DNA of 39,567 bases from an uncultured Prevotella sp. Lineage in GTDB: Bacteria; Bacteroidota; Bacteroidia; Bacteroidales; Bacteroidaceae. Within the stretch, counting starts at the first letter, position 1; each line of letters opens with the position of its first letter. Position numbers and translations under genes: made by a program. The DNA lies in NCBI GenBank assembly GCA_946183415.1, contig CAMHAM010000026.1, positions 1 through 39,567 on the forward strand. The letters are read 5' to 3'. A model generated the notes under the pieces. The model ran no database searches and was not told where the DNA came from. It saw nothing but the letters and a program-made list of their open reading frames with translations. Shown in pieces: positions 1-6,662 of this stretch.

Positions 1-51
1 GTGTAAAGACGGTGACGTCAAAGCCGAGCACTACTAATTGCCCGAAATCTT
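1..51 (+). rRNA. 23S ribosomal RNA, 3' end (partial)
   Basis: The first ~50 bases match the 3' tail expected of a Bacteroidota 23S rRNA (cactactaattgcccgaaa and the preceding gacggtgacgtcaaagccgag). A 5S rRNA and a terminator follow on the same strand, as in a normal rrn operon. The exact 3' end is approximate. Confidence 0.8.
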
Positions 52-139
52 TCGCAGTGAGTCATATTATCAGGTGTAGTTAAGTTTCCGAGGATGGAGC
101 CAGGCTTTCGGTACTTGTGTGTAAATAGTCAACCCCATA

Positions 140-250
<111 letters not shown>

Positions 251-261
251 CTTTCATCAGT

Positions 262-296
262 GAGCCCCGAGTCAGCAATGACCCGGGGCTCTTTTT
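262..296 (+). terminator. Rho-independent terminator of the rRNA operon
   Basis: The arms gagccccg and cggggctc (262-269 and 284-291) form a GC-rich stem, extended inside by gtca/tgac, and are followed directly by ttttt. The position just after the 5S gene supports operon termination. Confidence 0.9.
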
Positions 297-392
297 GTAT
301 ATGGTCCGGTCGAATGGGGGCAAGTGCCCAATTGGCAAAGAAACCTGTATAAACTTTAACATAAATAATTGCTTAATTTCAGAAAAAGTGCG

Positions 393-400
393 TAAATTTG
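393..400 (+). promoter_or_regulatory. -7 promoter box for the methyltransferase-like gene
   Basis: TAAATTTG fits the Bacteroidota -7 consensus TAnnTTTG. No clear TTTG -33 element is seen at the right spacing. Transcription would begin near 404-407, which favours the ATG at 423 over the one at 405. Confidence 0.45.
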
Positions 401-422
401 CCGCATGATTAAAATCAACACA

Positions 423-944
423 ATGTTACAGAGATTCCGATATGTTCCAGTATGGCTGAAACGTGTCGGGCATTGTCGTGGTTTTGGTATTCAGTCGCCG
501 ACTGACTATTGGTTCGTGCGATATGTCATTAATGAACATTGGCCTTATTATCAATATGCATCGTTAGGCAGACATGATGAATGGCTTACCCGTAAGATTG
601 GGCGACTCTACTTCCGTATTGCTAATTGGCTTCAGCCCAGTGCTATAGAGAGTGATGGTTATCAGCAATATTTCCAGGCAGGGTGCCGAAACGCTAAGTT
701 CGGAGATTCTGCGGAACTGATAAGGCTAACGCTTGAGGGAGATTATCGCAGCCGACTGGTGACAATATATAATAAGGTGGAACAGAATACCATCCTTATT
801 GTTGAGTCCATCATGAAGAACCGGGCCTTCTGGCGCGAGATAGTAAGTGATGAACGGACTGGGGTGACATTCGACCTCTATTATTGCGGAATAGTCATGT
901 TTGATAAGAGTAGGCATAAGAGAAATTATATCATTAACTTCTAA
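423..944 (+). CDS. Hypothetical protein, possibly a degenerate SAM-methyltransferase-like family
   Basis: About 173 aa. The N-terminus carries a GFGIQSPTDYWFVRYVI segment, resembling the GxGxHSPF-type opening of a short Bacteroidales family that looks like a reduced class I SAM-dependent methyltransferase. The C-terminus, with DLYYCGIVMFDKSRHKRNYI, is also typical of that family in my recollection. No intact glycine-rich SAM-binding loop is visible, so catalytic activity is doubtful. ATG 423 is preferred because the likely -7 box ends at 400; ATG 405 would make the mRNA practically leaderless. The cobalamin adenosyltransferase starts 14 nt downstream and is probably co-transcribed. The family assignment is a recollection of similar proteins and has not been searched. 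Confidence 0.7.
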   Translation: MLQRFRYVPVWLKRVGHCRGFGIQSPTDYWFVRYVINEHWPYYQYASLGRHDEWLTRKIGRLYFRIANWLQPSAIESDGYQQYFQAGCRNAKFGDSAELIRLTLEGDYRSRLVTIYNKVEQNTILIVESIMKNRAFWREIVSDERTGVTFDLYYCGIVMFDKSRHKRNYIINF

Positions 945-958
945 CTAATAGGCAAAAT

Positions 959-1522
959 ATGAAGATAACAAAGGTGTATACTAAGACAGGAGATCAAGGC
1001 GAAACAAGCATTATTGGCGGAAAAAGAGTGAGAAAATCCTGTGAGCGACTTGAAGCGTATGGCACTGTTGATGAGCTGAGCGCACATCTTGGCCTTTTGG
1101 CTTCAATGCTTCCTGAAGGTGGTGATAAGGATATGATCATCCGTATACAGAATAACCTCTTTAGTGTGTGTTCCAACTTGGCAACTGATCAGAGTCAGAC
1201 CCCTCTTTATGATTCTGCAAAGCTTGCAGATGGTGAAATCGAGTCCTTGGAGGTCGAGATCGATAAGATTATGCAATTGTTTACAGAGCGTCAAGGCTTT
1301 GTTCTTCCAGGTGGTGCTCAAGCAGCTGCCCAAGCTCACGTTTGTCGGACAGTTTGCAGGCGCGCTGAGCGGCGAATTGTTGTATTGTCGGAAATTGCGC
1401 AAGTAAGTCCTGAAATTCTGCAATACGTAAACAGATTAAGTGATTACTTGTTTGTTTTGGCAAAAAAAATAAATATTAACACAGGTGTGAGTGAAATAAT
1501 TTGGCAAAAAGTTTGCAGATAG
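959..1522 (+). CDS. Cob(I)alamin adenosyltransferase, PduO type
   Basis: 187 aa, the usual length for PduO-type ATP:cob(I)alamin adenosyltransferases (EC 2.5.1.17), which attach the 5'-deoxyadenosyl group of ATP to cob(I)alamin to give coenzyme B12. The N-terminal TKTGDQGETS motif is the family's phosphate-binding signature. It is followed by ERLEAYGTVDELSAHLG (about residues 30-46) and, near the C-terminus, FVLPGG and CRTVCRRAERR, which carry the family's ATP and corrin contact residues. No cobalamin riboswitch is visible upstream. It lies 14 nt after the preceding gene. The -33 element of the next gene's promoter sits inside its last codons. Confidence 0.95.
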   Translation: MKITKVYTKTGDQGETSIIGGKRVRKSCERLEAYGTVDELSAHLGLLASMLPEGGDKDMIIRIQNNLFSVCSNLATDQSQTPLYDSAKLADGEIESLEVEIDKIMQLFTERQGFVLPGGAQAAAQAHVCRTVCRRAERRIVVLSEIAQVSPEILQYVNRLSDYLFVLAKKININTGVSEIIWQKVCR

Positions 1523-1542
1523 GAATAAAATTGTTACTTTTG
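1512..1542 (+). promoter_or_regulatory. Bacteroidota promoter for the DUF2795 gene
   Basis: TTTG (1512-1515), 19 nt, then TACTTTTG (1535-1542) matches TTTG-N19-21-TAnnTTTG. The -33 box overlaps the end of the adenosyltransferase coding region. Confidence 0.75.
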
Positions 1543-1582
1543 CGGGCGAAATGAAAACATTGTAAAAACAAAGACTAAGAAT

Positions 1583-1804
1583 ATGTATTGGACACTTGAA
1601 TTGGCTTCAAAATTAGAAGATGCTCCCTGGCCTGCAACCAAGGACGAGTTGATAGATTATGCAACGCGCTCAGGCGCTCCGTTGGAGGTTCTTGAAAATC
1701 TTCAGGAGATAGAAGATGAGGGCGATGTCTATGAGAGTATAGAAGACATCTGGCCTGATTATCCTTCAAAAGAGGATTTCCTCTTCAACGAGGATGAGTA
1801 TTAA
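1583..1804 (+). CDS. DUF2795 domain-containing protein
   Basis: A small acidic protein of 73 aa. The whole chain fits the DUF2795 pattern: an N-terminal tyrosine/tryptophan-rich start (MYWTLELASKLED), then APWPATKDELIDYA, then a helix containing LEVLENLQEIEDEGDVYESIEDIWPDY. The C-terminus is DE-rich. Its biochemical role is not established. It has its own strong promoter and a hairpin just downstream, so it looks like a monocistronic, well-expressed gene. It probably acts in the cytoplasm, since there is no signal peptide or membrane segment. Confidence 0.9.
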   Translation: MYWTLELASKLEDAPWPATKDELIDYATRSGAPLEVLENLQEIEDEGDVYESIEDIWPDYPSKEDFLFNEDEY

Positions 1805-1834
1805 AGCCTGCTGTTAGGTTTAAACAATTGAATA

Positions 1835-1880
1835 CCAGCGAGATGAACAAAGATAATTTTTTTTGTCTCGCTGGCGTTTT
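1835..1880 (+). terminator. Probable terminator after the DUF2795 gene
   Basis: A perfect 9-bp inverted repeat, ccagcgaga (1835-1843) and tctcgctgg (1866-1874), closes a 22-nt loop rich in T. It is followed by cgtttt. It may also serve the convergent hipB-like transcript. Confidence 0.55.
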
Positions 1881-2009
1881 CTAAAAATATTTACTCAATT
1901 CTTTTGTCCCTTCTCTGACTTCCTCCATGATTTGCAAGCAACGGGCACGGGAGATGCGGATATTCGTACCAACGGCTATCAGGTCCTCGTCCGTAGGAAG
2001 GCACATCCT
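1881..2009 (-). pseudogene. Possible HipA C-terminal remnant
   Basis: Directly after the stop of the HipB-like gene, a minus-strand reading frame encodes about 41 residues ending at 1881. It includes DLIAVGTNIRISRARC, then QIMEEVREGTKELSKYF. This resembles the last helices of HipA-type serine kinases. The frame has stop codons (TGATGA) at its upstream edge and no start of its own in a sensible place. The likely reading is a hipBA pair in which most of hipA has been deleted. The HipA match is from memory of the family and is tentative. A competing 41-codon frame starts with ATGATG at 2016 but looks unlike any protein. Confidence 0.4.
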
Positions 2010-2012
2010 TCA

Positions 2013-2327
2013 TCATACGCCTCGCTTTCTTGTACGGTTCTTATTGATTTCCAACAACTCCTCCATCGTATCGTATTTCGGTTCTGACAATAGTTGCATG
2101 ATTTCTTCCGAGTAGCCTAAAGCCTTTGCCAACTTGACGTATGACTCCAAAGAGATGGAGTGCTTCAGTTCAAAGCGCTGAATGCTTGAGGCTGGCACGC
2201 CGCTCATTTCTGATAAGCTCTTCGTAGAGAGTTTCTTCTCCAGACGTCTTGCTTTCAGATTCTCAGCTAACCGCTGCATGGTTACCTGCAGAGGATAGGG
2301 GTCAAAAACATATTTATTCTGCACCAT
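2013..2327 (-). CDS. XRE/HipB-like helix-turn-helix regulator
   Basis: 104 aa with a classical XRE/Cro HTH: RLAENLKARRLEKKLSTKSL is the first helix region, SEMSGVPASSIQRFELK the recognition part, and VKLAKALGYSEEIMQLL the final helices. This form, with extra residues after the HTH ending in a basic tail, is typical of HipB-type antitoxins encoded before hipA. Here the would-be partner is reduced to a fragment. A good promoter lies upstream (2379-2410), with a 21-bp tandem repeat just beyond it that could be an operator. It probably represses its own transcription. Role as an orphan antitoxin is inferred. Confidence 0.85.
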   Translation of the reverse strand: MVQNKYVFDPYPLQVTMQRLAENLKARRLEKKLSTKSLSEMSGVPASSIQRFELKHSISLESYVKLAKALGYSEEIMQLLSEPKYDTMEELLEINKNRTRKRGV

Positions 2328-2378
2328 ATATTATGCTTAATTTGGTGAAATCACATTTTGTACGTCATATATTATGTG

Positions 2379-2410
2379 CAAATATACTACTTTTATTTGG
2401 AATAGCCAAA
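2379..2410 (-). promoter_or_regulatory. Promoter of the HipB-like regulator
   Basis: On the minus strand, TTTG (complement of 2407-2410), 20 nt, then TATATTTG (complement of 2379-2386) fits the Bacteroidota consensus. The short sequence catatattatg occurs at 2366-2376 (in the leader) and again at 2325-2335 (over the start codon), 41 bp apart, which could be additional regulator sites. Confidence 0.7.
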
Positions 2411-2424
2411 CTTTTTGAAGAAAA

Positions 2425-2466
2425 AAGCGGTGAGTACCAGCTTTTAAGCGGTGAGTACCAGCTTTT
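2425..2466. repeat. Perfect 21-bp tandem duplication
   Basis: Two identical copies (2425-2445 and 2446-2466) containing GCGGTGAGTACCAGC. The repeat begins 14 bp beyond the -33 box of the HipB-like gene. A 21-bp period places both copies on the same DNA face, as expected for a protein-binding site, but simple slippage duplication is also possible. Confidence 0.8.
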
Positions 2467-2561
2467 AGGATAAAAGCAGTCAAAGTGCAAAAAAAATGCA
2501 TCACTACCTTTCTTGAAATCCGATGAGTGCGAACGGGTGAACTTTTCTTTTGTTACCGACT

Positions 2562-5084
2562 CTAGTATCCCATTCGCGAGGTGTCCACTTGTTTCTTCTG
2601 CTTCTCCTTGAAGTTGCCGATGCGGTAGACGGCGGTAAGGGAATAGTTGGTGTAGGGCATCCAGACGCGCATGGCGTAGTCCTGATGAGCTATCGTGGAA
2701 CTGGTGCTCATGTGGGCATTCAGGATATTCTCACCCTTGGCCACCAGGCTCCACTTGCCGTTCTTCGTGGTGTAGCGGAGCGTGGCATTGAGTTGCAGGA
2801 AGGGGTCGATGTCGTAGACGCCCTGGATGGCCTTGGTCTGGAAGAAGGGATTGAGAATGAACTGGATGTTGTGCCGTTGAGAGACCTTGACCACAGCCAT
2901 GCCACTGAAGATGCCCGCGAGACAGGTGCGGTCGATGGGCAGGTCGAAGAACTGGGTCTTGTCGTGGCGGTAGAGGGCGGTGGCATTGACGTTGCCGTTG
3001 AGCCAACTGCCGAGGCGAAACTGTGCGGAGGCTTGCAGTCCGAAGTAGTTTGAGTAGTCGAAGTTGGTTTCCTTCATGATGACGGCCATGCGGTCTGTGG
3101 GCTGATAGGCTAGTTGCACGAAGTAGTCGGGCTCCAGCATGGCGAAGGCGGTGAAGGTGTATTTGCGATTGAGCTGCCACATCAGATTGATGTCGTATTT
3201 CGACATGGGCTTCAGGTCGGGGTTGCCCCATATCTCGCTGTAGGCCGAGGCATAGTAGATGCTGCTCATGGTGCTCCAATAGCTGGGGTAGACGGCCTCG
3301 CTACTGAAGGAGAGGTTGAGCATATTTTTTTCGTTGATATTCCACATCGCATTGAACTGCGGATAGATGCGCCACTCGTTCCACTGGGTGGCGTGATATT
3401 GCTCTGCCGTCACAGAGGTCTCGAGGCTCAGCGACTGGCCTATTTGCTTGCTCATACCGACGTAGGCGTTCAGGATGCGCTCGTTGTAATCAACATGCGA
3501 GGTGGCGTCGGACAGTGGCATGCCGCTGGCATCGAGGGTAGTCTGATAACTGTTGTTGGTGGTGAACTGCGCCTTGCCGCCGTAGTTCAGTTCCCAGCCT
3601 TTTGGCAGCGCATGGGTCTGGTCGGCAGTGAAGAGCCACTTGCTCACCTTCTGGCGGCTGTCGACATCGAGATTGCGGCTGATGTCATTCAGTTTTCCTT
3701 CAAGACACTGCGTGCGCGGCTCCTGATAGTTGGTGTAAGATACACCAAGCTGCAGCCCGAAGGGAACATCGTAGGAGGCATCCACATTATGCAGATAGGT
3801 ATGCTGGCGTGAGTTTTGCGTGGACTGCGCTGTGCCCGTCGTGGTGTTGGTCGAGCGGGTGCTATTCCACTGTCCCGTATAGGCTAAACTCAGCTGGTGG
3901 TTGTCGCTGATGGTGTAGTCGAGGCCGAGACGGTAGTCGTGGTCGGTGCCGTCGCTGCGGTTGCGGGTCTTGTCGTTGTACGGCACGCGCTGGCCGTTAA
4001 GCGGATGGTTGGCCTCATGCTCCACCTGACCGTAGCCTGTGCCGTGGGTAAACCTGTACGAAGCGTCGATGCCCAGTTTGCCATGATTATAAATGACGCT
4101 GCCGCCCGCATAGCCCGTGCCGTATTTGTGCTGCCGCCAGCCGCCCATCAGCTGGCCTGAGAGCTGGTTCGTCCCTGCAAAGTCCTTGGTGACAATGTTG
4201 ATAGCCATACCCCGCACATGGTATTTCGCAGGAGCTGATGGCATCACCTCGGCTTTGGCCAGCATGGCGGCAGGCATCTGGCGTAGCCGTTCCACCACTT
4301 TGTCGGCATTCAGCGTGGTGGGTTTGCCGTTGATGATGAGCGTCACGGCCTGGCCAGAGAACATGACGGTGCCGCCCATCTCGCTCACACCAGGAATGCT
4401 GACGAGTGCGTCGTAGGCATTGTCGGCAGGATAGAGTTGCAGCAGCATGGGCATGTTGTAGACGAGGTGGCCGTTCTCTGTGCCCGACACAATGCGCTCA
4501 CCCGTCACCTGCACGCCGTTCAGCCTGATAGTCTCTGGTTGTAAACGAATTGTTCCCACTTCGGGCTGGCTGCAAATCTTGTAGATAGTCTTGTAACCAA
4601 CGTAGGAGATGCGCGCGAGGACTTTCGTCTGTTCATATGGAATGGCGAAGTAGCCGCTCTCGTTTGAGACACCGCCACTAAGCAGCGTGGAGTCGGTTGG
4701 GTTGAGTATTGTCACGTTGGCGTAGGCTATGGGCTTGCCTTGTTCGTCAATGATAGTGCCTGTCAGACGGCGATCTGTCTTGTGCGTACATTCCACGAAA
4801 ATCTTACGTCCATCTTCATCGGTGCTCGTAGTGACGCGGATGGGATAGAAGCCAATCATCTGCTGAATGGCTTCAGGTAGGTGCTTATTCTTTACAGTTG
4901 TAGTAATACGGAAGTCCTCCAGTTCGTTGTAGAGGAAGTAGATGGTGTAGCCTGTCTGTTGCTCTGCGAGTTGGTTCAAAGCATCGGAGAGCGACACATT
5001 ATTATATTCGCGTGAGATGCGTTTCTGAGCCTGTGTGCTGACAGTCAGCAGCAAGGCAAGAATGAGAGTAATATATCTGTTCAT
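2562..5084 (-). CDS. TonB-dependent outer-membrane receptor with STN and carboxypeptidase-like domains
   Basis: 840 aa. Signal peptide (LILALLLTVSTQAQ), then an STN-type secretin/TonB N-terminal domain (about 20-100), a carboxypeptidase regulatory-like beta-sandwich (LTGTIIDEQGKPIAYANV, about 105-190), a plug (about 200-300) and a long C-terminal beta-barrel of the outer-membrane beta-barrel family type. The STN domain is known to contact FecR-like anti-sigma factors, and the two genes upstream encode such a FecR protein and an ECF sigma factor, so this is a transducer-type receptor. It starts 9 nt after the anti-sigma gene. No SusD-like gene follows, so a classic SusCD glycan pair is unlikely. 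The ligand is unknown; metal chelates, peptides or glycans are all possible. Its lower strand has high GC and long spurious reading frames. Confidence 0.92.
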   Translation of the reverse strand: MNRYITLILALLLTVSTQAQKRISREYNNVSLSDALNQLAEQQTGYTIYFLYNELEDFRITTTVKNKHLPEAIQQMIGFYPIRVTTSTDEDGRKIFVECTHKTDRRLTGTIIDEQGKPIAYANVTILNPTDSTLLSGGVSNESGYFAIPYEQTKVLARISYVGYKTIYKICSQPEVGTIRLQPETIRLNGVQVTGERIVSGTENGHLVYNMPMLLQLYPADNAYDALVSIPGVSEMGGTVMFSGQAVTLIINGKPTTLNADKVVERLRQMPAAMLAKAEVMPSAPAKYHVRGMAINIVTKDFAGTNQLSGQLMGGWRQHKYGTGYAGGSVIYNHGKLGIDASYRFTHGTGYGQVEHEANHPLNGQRVPYNDKTRNRSDGTDHDYRLGLDYTISDNHQLSLAYTGQWNSTRSTNTTTGTAQSTQNSRQHTYLHNVDASYDVPFGLQLGVSYTNYQEPRTQCLEGKLNDISRNLDVDSRQKVSKWLFTADQTHALPKGWELNYGGKAQFTTNNSYQTTLDASGMPLSDATSHVDYNERILNAYVGMSKQIGQSLSLETSVTAEQYHATQWNEWRIYPQFNAMWNINEKNMLNLSFSSEAVYPSYWSTMSSIYYASAYSEIWGNPDLKPMSKYDINLMWQLNRKYTFTAFAMLEPDYFVQLAYQPTDRMAVIMKETNFDYSNYFGLQASAQFRLGSWLNGNVNATALYRHDKTQFFDLPIDRTCLAGIFSGMAVVKVSQRHNIQFILNPFFQTKAIQGVYDIDPFLQLNATLRYTTKNGKWSLVAKGENILNAHMSTSSTIAHQDYAMRVWMPYTNYSLTAVYRIGNFKEKQKKQVDTSRMGY

Positions 5085-5093
5085 GGCGGCTGA

Positions 5094-5771
5094 CTATTTT
5101 TTGCTGGGGCTCAACAACCCGTCTACAGTGATTTGGTTATCCTTTAATGTGACATTCAGACGCTCGAACTGGTTGAGGTTGCTGACTACTTGGTCGATGC
5201 CCTTCTGTGGGTTCCAGACAAAGTGGAAACGGAGCCCACGGGCTTCATCGTTAGCAAATACGACTTTCACATCGTAGTGAGCGGCTATCTCTGGCAGCAT
5301 CTTCTCTAATGGAATGTTGTCGTAGATGACAGGTTGTACTATGATGGTATCCTCTGGAAGTGAAGAGTGAAGAGTGAAGTGTGAAGAATTTGCTACCGCT
5401 ATCGTGTCTGTCGTCTGCGGAGTTTCCTGCTTCTGGTATTGTCGGACGATGTGGACAGCGGCGAGGGTTATGCCAGAAACAAGTAGCACACCAATGAAAA
5501 ATGCTGCTATCTTCATCCAATTGCGGCTTGACTGCTTATGCTGACACTTTTGATTGAATCTTTGCCATGCAGCATCTACATCGACAGGTTTTTTGTTCTG
5601 ACGTTGACGGGTACTACGTTTGACTTCTACCATGAGGCGGTAGTTTTCGCGAGTATCCTCATCATGGTTGATGATGTCTCGAATCTGCTGCTCGGTATAT
5701 GCATCGGGATTGTCGAGCATTTCCAACAGTTGGCGGATGTTTTCGTTGGTCGTTCTCATTGTTGTTGTCAT
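5094..5771 (-). CDS. FecR-like anti-sigma factor
   Basis: 225 aa. The N-terminal cytoplasmic part (1-85) contains a helix for sigma binding (AWQRFNQKCQ is typical of FecR-type proteins). One membrane segment follows (WMKIAAFFIGVLLVSGITLAAV, about 85-106), then a periplasmic part ending in a DUF4974/STN-like domain (IPLEKMLPEIAAHYDVKVVF ... FERLNVTLKDNQITVDG). FecR proteins hold an ECF sigma factor and receive the signal from a TonB receptor; both partners are adjacent. The gene starts 1 nt after the sigma gene. The periplasmic linker is encoded by four 7-bp tandem units (5360-5387), giving HFTLHSSLPE; copy-number change would shift the frame. It is short for a FecR, lacking much of the usual FecR beta domain. 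Confidence 0.88.
   Translation of the reverse strand: MTTTMRTTNENIRQLLEMLDNPDAYTEQQIRDIINHDEDTRENYRLMVEVKRSTRQRQNKKPVDVDAAWQRFNQKCQHKQSSRNWMKIAAFFIGVLLVSGITLAAVHIVRQYQKQETPQTTDTIAVANSSHFTLHSSLPEDTIIVQPVIYDNIPLEKMLPEIAAHYDVKVVFANDEARGLRFHFVWNPQKGIDQVVSNLNQFERLNVTLKDNQITVDGLLSPSKK
5360..5387. repeat. Four tandem 7-bp units GTGAAGW inside the anti-sigma gene
   Basis: GTGAAGA, GTGAAGA, GTGAAGT, GTGAAGA run head to tail within the coding region for the periplasmic linker of the FecR-like protein. Seven is not a multiple of three, so gain or loss of a unit would truncate or restore the protein. Confidence 0.85.
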
Positions 5772-5772
5772 T

Positions 5773-6321
5773 TTAATGTTTACCGAAGTGATGTCTGATT
5801 TGCTGAATGCTCTGCATGAGATACTTGTATGCAGTATTCGGGTTCAGCCCTAACCGACGGGCAATCTCGCTGACGGTCAGGTCTTCGTCGAAACGGAGGT
5901 GGAAGATGCTGCGGTGCGGTTCCTCCAGTTGCTCGTCCACGTAAGTGGCAATATCGTCGAGCCGTTCCATCCGTTTGTCAATGGGTTGCAGGTCGGAATC
6001 GTCTTCTATGGGCATCAATCTCTTCACTTTGTCGTGAAGTAGCATCTGTCTGATTCTGTTCAGGCAGGCATTGCGTACGGCAGTTAGCAGATAATTGTCA
6101 TTCTTAGGTGGAATGTCGCTGTCTGCCACGCGCAAGAAGACATCCTGTACCACGTCCTCAGCCTCTTCGTCATCGCCCAGCAAGACACTGGCCAGATGAA
6201 TCATCTCGCTGTAGTTCTGGCGGAAAAGCTGTTCTATAAATTGCTTTCGCTCGGCCAACTCCAAGCGAGCTTGGTTGGCACTCGCTGAATCGCAATTTTC
6301 AAGTGTTCTCTTATCAAGCAT
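5773..6321 (-). CDS. ECF-type RNA polymerase sigma factor
   Basis: 182 aa. Region 2 is seen in FRQNYSEMIHLASVLLGDDEEAEDVVQDVFLRV (about 34-67), the usual core-polymerase and -10 recognition helix. Region 4 is LEEPHRSIFHLRFDEDLTVSEIARRLGLNPNTAYKYL (about 135-172), an HTH for the -35 element. The organisation sigma - FecR-like - TonB receptor on one strand, with gaps of 1 and 9 nt, indicates a FecIR-type cell-surface signalling operon; the sigma factor most likely activates this operon and perhaps others. No standard -7 box is evident before it, which fits self-activation or a special promoter. Confidence 0.92.
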   Translation of the reverse strand: MLDKRTLENCDSASANQARLELAERKQFIEQLFRQNYSEMIHLASVLLGDDEEAEDVVQDVFLRVADSDIPPKNDNYLLTAVRNACLNRIRQMLLHDKVKRLMPIEDDSDLQPIDKRMERLDDIATYVDEQLEEPHRSIFHLRFDEDLTVSEIARRLGLNPNTAYKYLMQSIQQIRHHFGKH

Positions 6322-6428
6322 ATCAGTCTTTCAGATCGTTGCACCCCGTTTAAGGGCACTTCTATATATAAGACACTTCAGCCCCATCTTTTTTTTACGG
6401 AAAGACCAACTTTTTTCATTTTTTATTG

Positions 6429-6475
6429 AATTCGGGTATAAATTTTAGAAAAATATCTTAAATTATACCCGAATT
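6429..6475. repeat. 13-bp inverted repeat between divergent genes
   Basis: aattcgggtataa (6429-6441) and ttatacccgaatt (6463-6475) form a perfect inverted repeat with a 21-nt AT-rich spacer. It lies in the 341-bp gap between the sigma-factor gene (leftward) and the pyrophosphatase gene (rightward). No T-run follows on either side at terminator spacing, so a regulator site or leader hairpin is more likely. The rest of the gap shows only the pyrophosphatase promoter. Confidence 0.6.
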
Positions 6476-6602
6476 GACATAATAATGCCGTTATGACTAT
6501 CTGTTTATTATATCTATATTACATTCAGATGGTTTTTCAGCGCTTACATTCCGCCTCTGATGGTCTCAGATTACCTGTTTTTGTATCAACAGGCTCAAAA
6601 GA

Positions 6603-6634
6603 TTTGTGATTTTCGAAATAATTCATTAACTTTG
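6603..6634 (+). promoter_or_regulatory. Promoter of the pyrophosphatase lipoprotein gene
   Basis: TTTG (6603-6606), 20 nt, TAACTTTG (6627-6634): a full match to the Bacteroidota consensus, 28 nt before the ATG at 6663. Confidence 0.8.
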
Positions 6635-6662
6635 CAACCGAAAACTTCATAAAGCGATTGTT

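Noticed and set aside
3114..3812. Long plus-strand open frame of 232 codons opposite the TonB receptor gene
   Set aside because: It is the antisense shadow of a GC-rich, well-supported coding region. The receptor domains are continuous on the minus strand.
2562..5084. SusC-type glycan importer with a polysaccharide utilisation locus
   Set aside because: No SusD, glycosidase or hybrid two-component gene adjoins it; the sigma/FecR partners point to a transducer-type receptor of open ligand class.
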